From: Scortum barcoo
Taxonomy: Eukaryota > Chordata > Actinopteri > Centrarchiformes > Terapontidae
DNA: 64,000 nucleotides
Assembly: GCA_023238725.1 (NCBI GenBank)
Contig: CM041541.1
Location: 8,032,884-8,096,883, forward strand
Reading direction: 5' to 3'
Shown: positions 1 to 13,800 of the stretch, piece after piece
How the letters are laid out: each line of letters starts with the position of its first letter
Numbering within the stretch: position 1 is the first letter of the stretch
The notes under the pieces: model-generated
Seen by the model: only the letters and a program-made list of their open reading frames with translations
Databases searched by the model: none
What the model was told of the DNA's origin: nothing
Made by a program: the position numbers and the translations under genes

Positions 1-473
1 GATGAAAGTGCCGGGTTGCACAGATCACTCAATAAACTAGCTTCTTGGATGAAGCCCCAGGATCCACTACAGCCACATGATGTGTTGTTGGTGTTAATGC
101 CACAGTACTAAAAGTGGCTCTTTTATCTTGGCTGGTAAAATCATTTGCACCTACTGTTGCTGCTACTATCCCCCTGCCTACGTGTACAATCCAGGCAAAC
201 TCAAGTCTAGGCAGGTTGTCTTGAAAAGGTATTTTGGGAAACACAGGAAATCACAAAGTAGACAAACTGAGTAAAAGTAATAAAAACTAAATTACAATGC
301 TTCATTAGAAAATAATGTATCATTGATGATGTATATAACTCTTATTGCAACCACACAAAATATAACATAAACATAAGAATTCCTTCCTATATAATAATTA
401 AATAATATGAAACATTGGTATATTCAAAATGTGAGGCAGATCTGGTTCCTCTATCAGTATCCACTATATTGTT

Positions 474-486
474 GTTGCCAGGCAAC
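474..486. promoter_or_regulatory. RFX X-box-like palindrome
   Basis: GTTGCCAGGCAAC is two inverted GTTGCC half-sites with a one-base spacer. It fits the RFX-family X-box consensus RYYNYY-N(1-3)-RRNRAC. It sits in a short GC-richer patch (480-620) inside AT-rich DNA upstream of the slc4a10 exons. The match is seen directly; binding is inference. Confidence 0.5.
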
Positions 487-2863
487 GCTTCCCGAGACGG
501 CCGGCAAAGATGTCACTCTTTGATTCTGACACTCTGCCGGTGAGGTGGTGCTTTCATCTCAAGGACCCTCATCCTGGGTTGCTGTAATGACTGGCTCTCT
601 GTCTGGCGCTGTGGTAATGCAGAGTCTGCGTCAGCACGACGCAGGAGAAAGAGATCCTCTGAAGTTATCTCACTCATGTAGCATGTAGCCCCTTTCTACA
701 CAAACAATACTCACCAGATTCCTCGTTCACTCTCACATTTGTGATAACGGGATGGTTTGCATGACATGAGCAGTTTCTGTTGTGATTCCATGGGATTTAA
801 AGAGGATTTAAAAGATAAGTCTGGTGATATTCTGTATCTTTCTTACTGGTGACAAATCTCATGAAAAGACTAAAACCAACATGTATTTTCTGATTGTCAA
901 AGACCTATATTATTATATATTATATAATAAAAAAATATTCAAGACAACATATATAACAACATATATTCTCTGGCATATAGGATATTTCTATTTGAAAGAA
1001 TGAAGCAGTCATATGAAACATTTCACTCAGCTTCAATGGAACAAGCAGTTACATAATATATATGATACTGTCAGACAGTATGGAATAGAATGATTTTTAC
1101 AGCCTTCAAATTACTTCAGGAGAAATAAAACATTTATTTTGACTCAATCCCACAACACCGTCCACAACACCCATAGTAATCCGCAACTGAAAGTAGTCCC
1201 CAAAAAATGCACTATTACATCCTGTTTAGGTAATGTTTCCTAAAAACTTGACCAGCTGTTTTAGGACATTACTGAACCTGTTTTAAGAATGAAACTACAT
1301 ATTTTTGACAACTTTTGATAAGAGCCACAGACAGGGAAAGGAAGTTAAAAGTATTCAGAGATGAACTAACACGTTGTTGGTTTTGGTTGTTTCTTCTTTT
1401 GGATTTGTTGACACCGAAAAAATATAGAGTAATGCCTGTTTTGTCCTCGGAAATAATATCATCAATGGCCTGTGCGCTCATCAGAAAATAAATAATATGC
1501 AGGCTGGTGGTCATAGCACAGTAAGTACAGCTTTGAGAATAAATTTAGAGCTGTGATTATGCTGCTATTTTAGAACTGTACATCCAGAGCCAGTTGTGTG
1601 AAGAGAACGAACAACCCCCCCACCCAATCAGAATCGCTGCACTCAGTGGCCCCGTAAAGCAGCACATACATGAGTACGCACGCAAAGACTCAAGGATATA
1701 GAACAGCAAAGCTCGCGCGTCACACTCCTCTGCATGAATTCAAGCCTCGACTGACTGAAAGGCAGTGAGACGTGGCGACAGAAATGACATCAGCAGTAGT
1801 TCAGGCCTGGAGGAGGCGAGCTATTTTTGTTAAGTCGTCCACTCATGAGTCTTGACTCATGAACTTTAAAGCTCTAGCGCGCCATCCTCATGTTTTCCTC
1901 CGATACCTTATTGTTCCTGTCCGCTGGAATGTGCCTTTTATTGTGAAAATTGCTTCATGTGCAAAGCCAGTCTCTCCTCTTTCCTCTGCTCCTGAAATGC
2001 ATAATTTACACAATGCTAACAGCAATTTGCTCTGGATGAATGCATCTACACACAGTACACACCCCAGCAGAGTCAAACACACTCCCAGACGGCAAATACA
2101 TTTTGATATATATTTAGTTTTTTCATTATGTTCTCCGAGACCTCACTTAACCTCTATCCTGGATTCTTATTGGTGGATGGTACTGAGTGAGTGGTCCTTT
2201 TCAAGTGCTGTGATGTGAGTGTGCTCATATAGGTGATTCATGTTATGTCTGTGCTTTGCGTAAATCTGATTAGTGCGCTGTGATATGATTAGTCATGTCA
2301 CCAAGCAAGTGGAAACAATCTAAGTCATCCACGTGGGATATTTTCCCATTAGACTAAAAGGAAAATATGCTGAGATTTCTAAACTGTAACTCTGACAAAA
2401 ATAAACTAAATAAGCTCATTTATTTTGGTACAACTGGCTTAACTTGAGCTAGGATGTAACTTTGAAGGTAAATGGGAGCATAATGGAATTAGAGGCTTTT
2501 AATAAATGTTGTTATAATTTTATATAAATGTTTAACAAAAAAATCAAGCTACATTTTACAATGTCAACAATTAAACTTTTATTTGTATCTTTTCTACAAA
2601 GAGTTTAATCTTTTATGGCATTATCCTGGATTGATGATTTATTCCAGTGTATTTTTAAAAGAATAATATATAAACTAAATGACTTCTAAACCTGAAATAG
2701 ATAGGATGCTTTTCTCCTCACAAGCTACATTTGACCCCAACACTTCTTCTTATGAAGCTTAAATGTTGTGAGTGCACGGTAATGGCTGAAGGCGACTCTG
2801 ATGAGCATCTTAGCATTTTTATCAAATCAGAGCTTCTCTCATCTGGACAACGAGAGGACACTG

Positions 2864-3140
2864 TTTAGACTTAGACTTAGACTTAGACTTAGACTTTATT
2901 GATCCCTTTGGGATGACTCCCTCAGGGAAATTTAAGTTTCCAGCAGCACACAGATAGAAGAAGCACACAGATGAAAAATAAACAGTAAACACTTAAAATA
3001 CAAAATATAAAAGAATGAGAATAAAATAAAATAATATAAGTAAATATAAAGAGCTGAATATGGCTAGTGAATGAATCAAACTCAAACTGCAAGAGTGTGG
3101 CTCAGGTAATAGGAATATGTGGTGAGTTACATTATTAATA
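2864..3140 (+). repeat. TTAGAC hexamer array plus teleost interspersed repeat
   Basis: About five tandem TTAGAC units (2866-2895) run into CTTTATTGATCCCTTTGGGA and then a gggaaattt motif, followed by AT-rich DNA with many AATAAA/AAATAT words. This start is a very common interspersed sequence in teleost genomes, likely a retroposon tail. The right boundary is approximate. Confidence 0.55.
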
Positions 3141-4875
3141 ATAATGCCCTTGCAATCTGTCTTTTGTTATTTCTCTTCATGGTAAGAATAGAGGTAAGCT
3201 GAAATAGGAAAATCTATTCATTACCTTTTGATGGAGCCCATATTGTAGCTTCAAAATAAGTTGCCGTTGGTGTTACATTATGCTGGACACTGTGGCGCCT
3301 CATATGGTGCAGGAGGCAGATAAAGAGAACAGGGTGTCCAATAGTCTTGTCTGTGTCTGGCCTGTGAGCCGAGGGCCGGCGGGAAGAAAGCGGCGGGCAG
3401 GCAACTTGAGCGCAATAAAGGAAGAGAAAGTCAGCTCGGATTATCTTCACGCTGACCCTGTAGATGCACGCTCGCTCGTGTGTACATGTACGCGCACGGA
3501 CAAACACACGTCAAAGAAAGGCCCTTGTGCTCACATTATACAATATCTTTTCAAAATCCCTGTCTCATTATTTGTTCTGTATTGATTTAAAATGGTTAAT
3601 TGTAAAAGTTGTCCAATTTCAAAAAATCAATTTCAGCATCCTCAAAGAGGGCAGAAGCTCTTTATTTAAGGAGAGGCACAGGAGGAGGCACTCCTCTGGT
3701 TCCACTCTGACTGACTACATGACTTACTGCTACTCATTGCTGGGTGTTTGTTCTTTCGCTGTGTATTTTTGGGGTAAGTTTTGGGGTACTGACTCACTCT
3801 CACTTACTTTTATTGCAGATATTGCTACAAGCTGTGAAAGCCTATCCACTTTATTTCTTTTACAATGACACCTTGAACACTGTGAATTATGGGTACTTCT
3901 GGTTATATCTCTCACTGAGCTGGTGTCTGCCAGAGTTGGTGGTGCTACAGGTGTCTTAACTTTCTTCTTGCTAAATAAATGATAAGGGAACAAGGCCTTA
4001 AAGGAAAAGGTTCTTTCCATTGCTATGCTGACAATACCCAGCTCTTTCTGTCCTTCCTACAGATGACTAACATGGCTCAACACTTTATGAAGGACTGCCA
4101 CTTTTACGTCAATTTCTACTTCAGATAAAAGTGAAAAATAAATCCCTTATTATTACTCCGATTCACAAATGTATGAATGTAAGCTATTTATCAAACTTTT
4201 CTTGACTTACAAATACTCTTCAGCTTCAGATGTCCCCATAGTTGGTTCATAAGAGCCTGTCGGTGCCCTTGATGGCTGCAGTTTCTTTTTCTTTTGTATT
4301 CATCATGGGCATCAGCTGCAATTGGTTTTGTTTGCAATCACCTTCCATGATTGTTCAGTCACCAATTTCCTTTATTACATATTTTCTCTGATGCACTTCC
4401 CTGCTCCAATTTGGTTTTCATCTTGTTTCCTCATCAGACAATAATTTAAATTATTTTAGCCTATTTATATATTTATTTCTAAGAAATATATTTTCTCCAC
4501 CATTTAACTATTTCAAAAATGTATTCATTTCTTTTAGAAAACAGTTTGTTTGTTTATTTGTTTTCAGGCGTTCTTTATCTAACATGTACATGTATCCCTG
4601 TTTGGTAATCACTGCTTTAGAGACTTCTTAAGATTTATTTATTTTTAAGTTTAATAAATATGGGGTCATTTCTCATTATATGTTATCTGCACAGGTTAAA
4701 ACAAAAGCAAAGATTTCAGGTCCCTGAAAGTAGGAGCTTTCTATTTCTTGTAAAACGAAATTGAACTCTGTTCTGTTTTAAAGATGTACTCTTAACTGAG
4801 GTCAAAGAAAACGCAAAATGAATGACATTACAAAAACAGGAGAATCTAATGTTGTCTGCCGCGTGTTGTCTCCAG

Positions 4876-7800
4876 GTCACCGCACTCTCTACATCGGGGT
4901 TCACGTTCCCCTGGGCAGGAGGTCGCACAGACGTCACCGTCACCATGGACACAGACACAGGAAGAGGTCCAAGGAGAGGGACTCCACCGCTGATGATGGA
5001 CGGGAATCTCCCTCACACAGTAGGACTTCAAAATGGACTGAAACTCCAGTCCAAAGTTTAATCGGCAACTCGATCCGAACCAATTTTATTCGTGCTGTCA
5101 TGTTCTATCTCTATGTTTCAAATCTCACCTGTTGCACTCTTTGTTTCCTTCCTTGTCTTTTTCCGTTTCCACTCTATCTCCTCTCTGTCTCCGCCTGTCC
5201 CATTTGCTGTAGCAGACACACCAGCTCAGAGGGTGCAGTTTCTGTTGGGGACAGAGGATGGCGACGAGGAACACATCCCCCACGCCCTGTTCACTGAGCT
5301 GGATGAAATCTGCCTCAGGGAGGGTGAGGATGCCGAATGGAAAGAGACAGCCAGGTACACCGCTGCGGTCGGCCACATGGGCTGGGTCTGGCCAGCTGTG
5401 GCGTTTTTCCTTTGTTGCACCTGAGAGTTTGATCCTTTTCATGTCTGACGGCAAGCTTTTATCTCTTAGCTTTGGTTGTGGTGACATGCCTTTCAGGATG
5501 CCCACACTTTATTTAATTCATCATATATCATATACTGTTGAACTTTATCATAATTTAAAGCACTTGAGAAATACACATTTTCAGCCTTAATTTAGCAACA
5601 TGTGAAAATTAAACAACACCACAATGCTCCATGTTAGGATTGCAAATTTTAAAAATGTTTTTTTTTTTTGTAATTTTGTGTGCAGGTGGCTTAAGTTTGA
5701 GGAGGATGTTGAGGATGGTGGTGAGCGGTGGAGTAAACCCTACGTAGCCACTCTGTCTCTACACAGTCTTTTCGAGCTTCGCAGCTGCATCATGAACGGC
5801 ACCGTAATGCTGGACATGAGGGCCAACTCGCTGGAAGAGATTGCAGGTGAACATTTGAAAAGTGTCTCGTGGTCCTTGTGGAGTTAAATATGACTGCTTA
5901 TGTCATATCTGAGGAAACAAAAAGGTTATGTGGAGTTCCCCAGGGCTCCATTCCCGGGCCTCTTCTTTTTAACATCAAAAAGCTGAAATTATGGAAAACA
6001 TATGATACATGTTGTTGTATGATGTATGATATACAACATGATATCCCAACATACAGCAAACAACACATATTTACTGACAGGACTAATTTATTGTTGCTTT
6101 GATATAACATTGTAAATATATGTATTTGTATGTGTGTTTATATATTGTCCTGTGTTTCTTACATATCATGTCATAGCACTGTAGCATTGCCTTATACTTA
6201 AAGTTACCATTCCAAAGATGTAACAGGGTGGAGACCAGGTCAACAAGTTTAACATCATGATATCTTAACAAAAATTCATCCAGAAATATGTCTTAAAATG
6301 CTTTGCTTCTTCTTGTACAAGCTCATTTGACCTTATCTAGGAGCAAATGAGGGAACTGTGTTTTTGTTTTTGAGGGCAGCAAAGAGAGTGTTTATCTGAT
6401 TGTGGGAAAAAAACTGTGTTGCTGAAGAGATATGTTGAACTTAACCTGGTTTTGTGAGATTAAATCAGCAGCAGTGGGTCGTTTTTTGTTGGAATAATCA
6501 GCTTAGTATAGCTGGCTGCCACGCAGGGACAGACACTCTCAGGATAACCTTTGTGAATTTGAAATTAACTGTTCAAAGAGTCACCTTTGCTTGTGTTTTT
6601 CCCTCTCAGACATGGTTCTGGACCAGCACGAGGTGTCGGGCCCTGTGGGTCAGGATGCCAGAAAGAGGATCCGCGAGGCCCTGCTCAAACAGCACCATCA
6701 CCAAAACCACAAGAAATTGGCCAACCGCATACCTATTGTACGCTCCTTTGCTGATATTGGCAAGAAGCAGTCCGAGCCTCATTCCATGGACAAGAATGGT
6801 GAGCAATAGGTCTGAACACACATACACACCTACACACACACCTGTCAATAGCCAAGACTGCAGTCCTTTTTTCTCTCTGTATTATTCTCTATTATCCCAT
6901 GGTAATCATACATTGTTGTTGTATGCAAATATATCCAGTATGTTTTTATGTATAATCTTGTAATCCTCTGCATGTTTTCTCCAAAGTGTGTCCATCTGTT
7001 AATTGCTGTTTTGCCACTGTTTGATATCTCATTTTCTCCTCTTGTCTGTGTTTCTCCATGTTTGTGTGTGTTTGTTTGTTCTCGTCTTCTGTATTTTGCA
7101 TGTGTGTGATTCACTTGACCAGTAAATGGCCTCCATTATGAAACCATTAGATCTCCCAGGAGTTTGCCTGAACAAACACTCACCAAAAACACTACACCCA
7201 GAAAGGCCTTTTCCTGTGTGGCATGGCCGCGGTGTGTTTGTTGCGTGTCATGTCTGCCCACCCTTCCATCACCTCTGAGCTCCTTCCGGAGCCGTGGCCA
7301 CATGACCCCAAACATGTCCATTGACAAAACCAATATCAAACGTCTTAGTCTCCTTCAGGCAGTTGCACAAGGCTACTGTCCAATCACACAGGAAGACACA
7401 GAGCTGGAAATCTGCACAGGCAACCAGAGCGCCTAAGCTGATGCTTAACACTAAAAGCCTAGAGATAGCTGTAGTAATAGTATAAATAGGAATACATTAA
7501 AGGGGAGAGTATCATCATGAGATGTTATAAATGGGTTATGTGCAGACAAGAAGAGAAAGTAAAGAAAAACGTCTGCACTCTTAAACTTGTGCAGCTTTCT
7601 CTTTGTGCAAAGCTGCATGAGTTCCTGTAGCTGGTCTATTTTTGAGACTCAAAAGTGAGGCAATTGAAAGGAAAGAGTTTCAAGTATGCAAAATGTTTTG
7701 TACTTTTGACATCTCAGAGAACTTTATCCTTCTGCAGAACTTTTTATGTATGTAGTCAAACAGGGAATGTGTAGTATACCAGTTTTCATGATGATGCTCT

Positions 7801-10800
7801 CCACTTCTTGCCACTGTCAACAATGTATTTTATGACTAGAAGCTGTAGGAGATTTACAACAGTCACTAATCACTAATAATGGTAGCTCTTTGCTGTGGAT
7901 TCATGGTTTAACATGCAATATGATCTTCATTTTGTTGCCTTTGCGACTGTTACATGAAGAAATTGTTCAACATTAAGAATACCCTTATTGACTTTCTTGC
8001 AGAGAGTTAGTGATACCACCGTTATGTCTTTACAGTAAGTATGAAGCCAATTAGGGAAGCTTAGCTTGGCATAAAGACCGGAAACAGCTGGTCTGGCTTT
8101 GACTGAGGGTAATAAAATCAGCAGCAGCACCTTTGAGGCTCAAATAAATAAAATAAATAGGAAACTATAAAAGCAATTATTTGGGGTCTGACAAAAGGGT
8201 TATGTATTCAAGTATTTATGCTAAGCTATGCTAACTGGCCACTGGCTCCAGCTTCATTTCGAACAGGCGAGAGTGATATTGCTTTTCTCATCTCTCATTT
8301 TGGGTTAGATGAAAAAATGTATATCATTCTCATGTCTGTCCGCTAGATATGAATACGACAGCGGTATCATTCTTTTCATGTAACTCTTGGCAAGAAAGTG
8401 CATGAGAGTATTTCCTTACAAGTTTAACAGTTCTTTAAATGGCAGCAGCATCCCACTTTCCCCGAAACATTTTGAGCACTTTAGCATTCCCTTCAAGTGC
8501 TGTGCTTTGCTCAAAAAGCTGCAACTGACAAATTAACATCACAAATTGCTTGAAATTTGGTTTTAAAAGGAGCAATCTTTGACTTTTCGGCTAAAGCCAT
8601 TTAGATGAGCACCCATTAGTTGATGCACTCCAATTTGAAATGAAAGTTAAAGATTGTGCCTCATTTAGTTTAGTATCGGATTTGTAAAGATTGAGCCTGA
8701 GGTAAAATAGCTAAAATCACTCTCTCCACTGCATCACTGAGCATTCATCAGATGATCTGATGATATTAAGCATACTCACTGGGTACACTCTGAAACAAAA
8801 TACAATATTGTATCTTTTGTCACTGGGGCTGAACCTTTTTTCTTTAATTAAGGTGCAGAACCTAAAACAAAATGTTCCACTGTTGTATCATACTTTTCAG
8901 AGAATGTAACTGTACCCTGTAGTCACTCACTGGAGACCTTTTGTCTTTGTGTGGGAAAGCAGTATTGTGATAGGCCGAGCCTCTGTGGAAAATTGACATG
9001 ATGTTGGTTTCCCGCTCTGCCCGACAGGCCAAACGGTCTCACCTCAGTCCCAGCCGGCTAACAATGAGGGCAAACAGGACGTCAGCCGAGAAAACAGTGC
9101 TGTCGACTTCAGCAAGGTGAGCAACCGGACCAATCACCGCTGCTCCCGCTGTTTATCTACGGGCACTGATAGCTGGACACATATCTAGCGCTGTATATTT
9201 AACCAAGATTGGGTTACGTGTGAGCATTTCACACGTAACCCAATCTTGGTTGCTTGCTTGCTTGGGAAATCGATGGAAATTTAACAGGAGTAAAGTTTTT
9301 CGTAGACCATTAGAGTCAGATCCAGCCATTATTTTGGATGTTTATTCAGATGATTTACTGTAATAACCACTTTCAAATTCTCTACCTCAAATTATTTTTT
9401 TGTTTTTTAGATAAAAACAGAACAAAACATTCCCACCAATCTTTTGCGCAAAGATTTAGCGTTGTTTTGGTTTCTTTCTGTCTCACAGATCGACCTCCAC
9501 TTCATGAAGAAGATCCCTCCCGGTGCCGAGGCGTCCAACGTCCTGGTGGGAGAGCTGGAGTTCCTGGAGCGCCCTGTGGTGGCCTTCATCCGCCTGGCTC
9601 CTGCCGTGCTGCTCAATGGCCTGGCTGAGGTTCCCATCACCACCAGGTCATACACCAACTGCTAGATAAGCCTGCCTGCTTGTTTCTGCCTCTCACTGTA
9701 TTCTGTGTCAAGTCTGGAGAGATTGGCTGATAATTCACTGAGAGTGGATTTGACTTTTACCCAAAACCTGTTGTCCTTTGTGTTGAACAGGTTTCTTTTC
9801 ATCCTGCTTGGCCCTCTGGGAAAAGGGCCACAGTATCATGAAATCGGCCGGTCTATTGCTACCCTGATGACTGATGAGGTGAGGCCCTAGTACAGCACCA
9901 TAAAGGTTTAAATGTAGCTGCAGTAATAATGCAAGCAGGGGTGGAAGAAGTACACAGATCTTTTACTTCAGAAAAAGTAATAATATAACTGTAAATGTAC
10001 AGAAGAATCGCAGAATTAGCTTAATGCGCTCCTTATGTCAAATGGGTACTTATCACTGAGACATGAATGTGCAAGCAGCGTTTTTGTTGTAGTTAGTCTG
10101 CCGTCAGACTACAGTGATCCTCCTGGTGACCCTTGAATATTGAAAAATACTCTACTGAATGTCGTTTTGTCTTTTGGAGCTCTGCCAAACTGTCATAAAT
10201 AATTAAAAACATAACCTGGATTTGCAACCTCCCCATAACCTAATGCAAAGCGTCAGTCTTAGCCACTGGCACCAGCATGAAATGAGGCAAACTAAATTCA
10301 GATGAGTGAATTTAGCCTTTCCTTATAAAATTAATTAGTCCTGAGTAGCTTAATAGTTCTTCATATCCAAGATATTGCTCATTGCCTACTGTGAAAAGGA
10401 TTCTGGTGCGCAAATCAGAATCTCCAGAATCTCCTAAAACTAAAACTGACCATTGACCTTTTTTATAAAGCAGGGGGGAGCATTTGGGGATCAGCAGAGT
10501 ATGGCATGAAAAGCGTGACAAGATTTCCCACAGTGCAGCCTTGAGCTAATGTTACTGACCATCATCAGAGCCAGATGTTGCCTTCTGTTTTTTTTGGTTG
10601 GCAGCAGGTCCTCTGGGATGTATGAAAATAGAAGCTTATGGGTGTCAACCTACTTCATCATATATGGGAAAGAACTCTGATTTGCTTTTCAGCCACTGTG
10701 TGCAAAAATCATATTCTGTATTCCATATAAATAAACATCTTTTTTAATGCCACACACAAATCATTTCCCCCATATTTCATGCCTCCCTTCATCTGCTCCG

Positions 10801-13800
10801 AAGATTTTCCATGATGTTGCTTACAAGGCCAAAGACCGGAACGACCTGGTGGCTGGCATCGACGAGTTTCTGGACCAGGTGACAGTGCTGCCCCCTGGAG
10901 AGTGGGACCCCTCCATCAGAATAGAGCCTCCCAAAAATGTGCCCTCTCAGGTAAACTCCATATTCACGTAACAAAGGAGAAAAAAATTTTGGATACAGTA
11001 AACAGGAAGACTGGTTGCATTTTTCATCTCCAATGCTGCCACTCAAAAGGTTCAACCACTAAACTAAACTATTTGAGAGACTATTAATAGTTTGAGAGTC
11101 TCCTTATGTATCACCGTTCTTTCGTTATGCGCCTCTGAGTCCCCTCTGCTTCGTGCTGTCTGCTGAGAAATATTTAAACGTCTGCGTTCTCCTCTAATCT
11201 CAATTGCGTCGTACTCCGTGCTTTGATGCCTCTCCCCTGGGCTCTGCTCTCAATCCTCTCCAAAACATTAGATATTTTTCCTCCACTAGTTATTTTGGTC
11301 CAAAAGGATCCATCTATTCATATGGGAGAGAGTTTTTTTATCAAACAGAAACCCGCTCCAGGTCTTGTTTTTTCCCTTTTTCCTCGCTGTCATTAGGCAC
11401 ATGTGGTGACTTAATGACATGCCACTGTGCAATTACATTGTTTTGCTGATGAACTCTCTATCATAATAATGTGAGATTCATAAATAACAGACTCTTCATT
11501 TGGGATTCAAGCTTGGTTAAAAGCACGTTGGAGTAAGTGGCATCTCCACACTAACGCTTGGTTTTGTTTTCGTGATGATGGACAGTAGCAGACGGTTGAC
11601 TGACAGTGATCTTAACCACGCAGGAAAAGCGGAAGATTCCCCCTGTTCCCAACGGAGTGACAGATCTCGGAGAGTCGGAAGAGCACGGAGGGCACGGCGG
11701 CCCTGAGCTGCAGCGCACTGGGAGGTGAGCGAGAGGGAGAAACGGCACGAATGGTGATGTACAGCCTCTCTGAGCTCCTCTTTGTCCCCGTCTTCCTGTT
11801 GCCCGTTAGCTGCCTCGCTGTACCCAAACTGTAAATTGAACTCCCTTAAGAGGCAGACTACCCCACTGGCCCATTATCATTCCTCACACTTCAGCTCAAC
11901 AAAGACCTTTTGTTTGAGTTTTAATTCAGTATGAGTTTACACATCCCAGCACTCTGTCCCACACATAAATTCACATTCTTCAATATTGCAACATCAGTAT
12001 ATAATTTAACACTTTGCCTTGTGAGTATAGTCGCTCACAAATAATGCACACTGCTTCTTACACTGCTTTTAACATTCACTCAGTGGCTCAGGAAGTGAAG
12101 GAAGAAGTAAGTTCTGTATGTAAAGACAGTTCTGAGGTGCTGGTACTTTTCGTTTTGGATGTTTCCTTCCTTGTTGTTATGCACATTTTCAGTTTGAGTA
12201 TAAACATCAGGAACTTAATCGACTGTGATGTATAGTTGGTATATCAATAAGCTGAAGCTGACTTGATGATTTAATCATGCCTATATGAAGTTACAAAAGA
12301 GATGAAAAATGGCAGCCAGCGAAGACACCAGCTCTGTGCAGAGCGATCAGCAGACTGTGGCCTTCCTGTTTCAATACATGAAACAAACATATATACCATA
12401 TTTCCATAATGTTTTACACTGTTTGAGGTTTGATGGGTAATTTTCTTCTGCATTAGGGCATGGTTACATGCAGGAATGTGTAATATCCTCATTTTTGGTT
12501 GAAAATGTCCATGGTATACAGATAGCAGGTAAAATCATGTTGTGTTTTCCAGTTTGGCCTCATTTGTGTCACTGACAATACAGATTATTTTGTGAGGCAC
12601 CTTTTTTGATATGGGGGTGGTGGTTTGAGGGAAGATGACATTAACTCTTAAAAGAATTACTGAAGCACCTGATGATTATATTGTTGTGGTAAGTGAATTG
12701 AAAAGAAAGTAACTGTAATTTCTGATCACTGTGCTAACTAACTTGAGTTTGCTAAGGTAATCACTGAACACTTACAAGGGTTAGAGTACAGTACTGCTGT
12801 GTGTGTAAGAGTACAAAATATAATAGCTTATGTGCTAAGATGTGTGTTATGTCATTTTAACAGCTTTTTATTATGAATAATAGTATGTTCTTAAACTTTA
12901 CGAGCAAGTTGTTTATATTTGTAGCTCAATCTGTGATAAGACACAGGTCTCTGAAATCAACTCAAAGCATTTAAGGCTTAAAACTCTAGTCATTCATGTT
13001 CATAACTTCTTGAGAAGAACAAGAATTTAATTATTGTTTCATTTCATGGTGCGAAGAGACAACATGATTTCATAATGAGGAAAATTACAGAAGAGATTAA
13101 AGATGAAAAAAATGTCAAGTTGTCATCACCCAGAAATCCCATAATGGCAATGAGGGGATTCTTGAACCCCAGCTTGGAAAAATGCAATGATAGCGCAGTG
13201 TGCAGGGGTGTTTGGTGCACATCTTGGTGGTTTAATAGCAGAGGAGTGAGTGATGTGCTGCTGCTGAGCTGCGGTATGCTGCGGCTCTTATCCCAGCTCA
13301 GTTTGGCCGGAAGCCCAGTCTCAGCTATCAAACCGACTCCCTCCTCTCCTCCTCCCCCACCACCTCCTCCCGGGATACGGCATCGCTGCCTACCGCTTCA
13401 GACTGAAATAAGCATAATGTCCCGCCCCCTGTTGCCATAGCAACCCCCTCCAACTAGTTCACCGTGGTCCCGGCTCGCTGCAGCAGGAGAGCACTGTGGC
13501 AGAGAGTCGTTCAAAGATAGATGCGTGAGTCGATAAACATACACATGCTTACATGGATATTAACACATGCAACACAGACGCAGGCTCAGCGCGAGGGCAC
13601 TTGGTCCTCTTTTTAGTGTTTTGTCATGTTTTTTGCATGAGTAACAGAAAATAATGAAGCTGGAACACTCTGTGCTGTTCTGCTGAGCTCAAACAACAGC
13701 AGCAGAAAGAAGTTCTTTATAACCATTGATTCAGAAGAAATGAAGGACATGTAAAAAAGCTGTTTAATGATCATATAATAACCAATTAAAATAAACCATC

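Larger units (their letters stand above)
1..4875. other. slc4a10 5' intron / upstream DNA, no coding exon recognised
   Basis: AT-rich DNA upstream of the first recognisable slc4a10 exon. That exon enters in phase 1 (its first two bases complete a codon), so at least one coding exon lies further upstream. I looked here for the conserved exon encoding the TRSILKTHFE-type segment of SLC4A10 and did not find it. The stretch holds an X-box-like palindrome (474-486), a TTAGAC hexamer array leading into an interspersed repeat (about 2864-3140) and a GC-richer patch near 3360-3490 with no recognisable gene. Confidence 0.6.

Noticed and set aside
29..244. 71-codon minus-strand frame at the window edge with protein-like composition
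   Set aside because: No recognisable family, bounded by a stop upstream, no clear splice acceptor. It may be a relic of a mobile element; not enough to call a gene.
3280..3585. Overlapping open frames on both strands in a GC-richer patch
   Set aside because: Open frames follow base composition; neither product resembles a known family and splice phases do not fit slc4a10.
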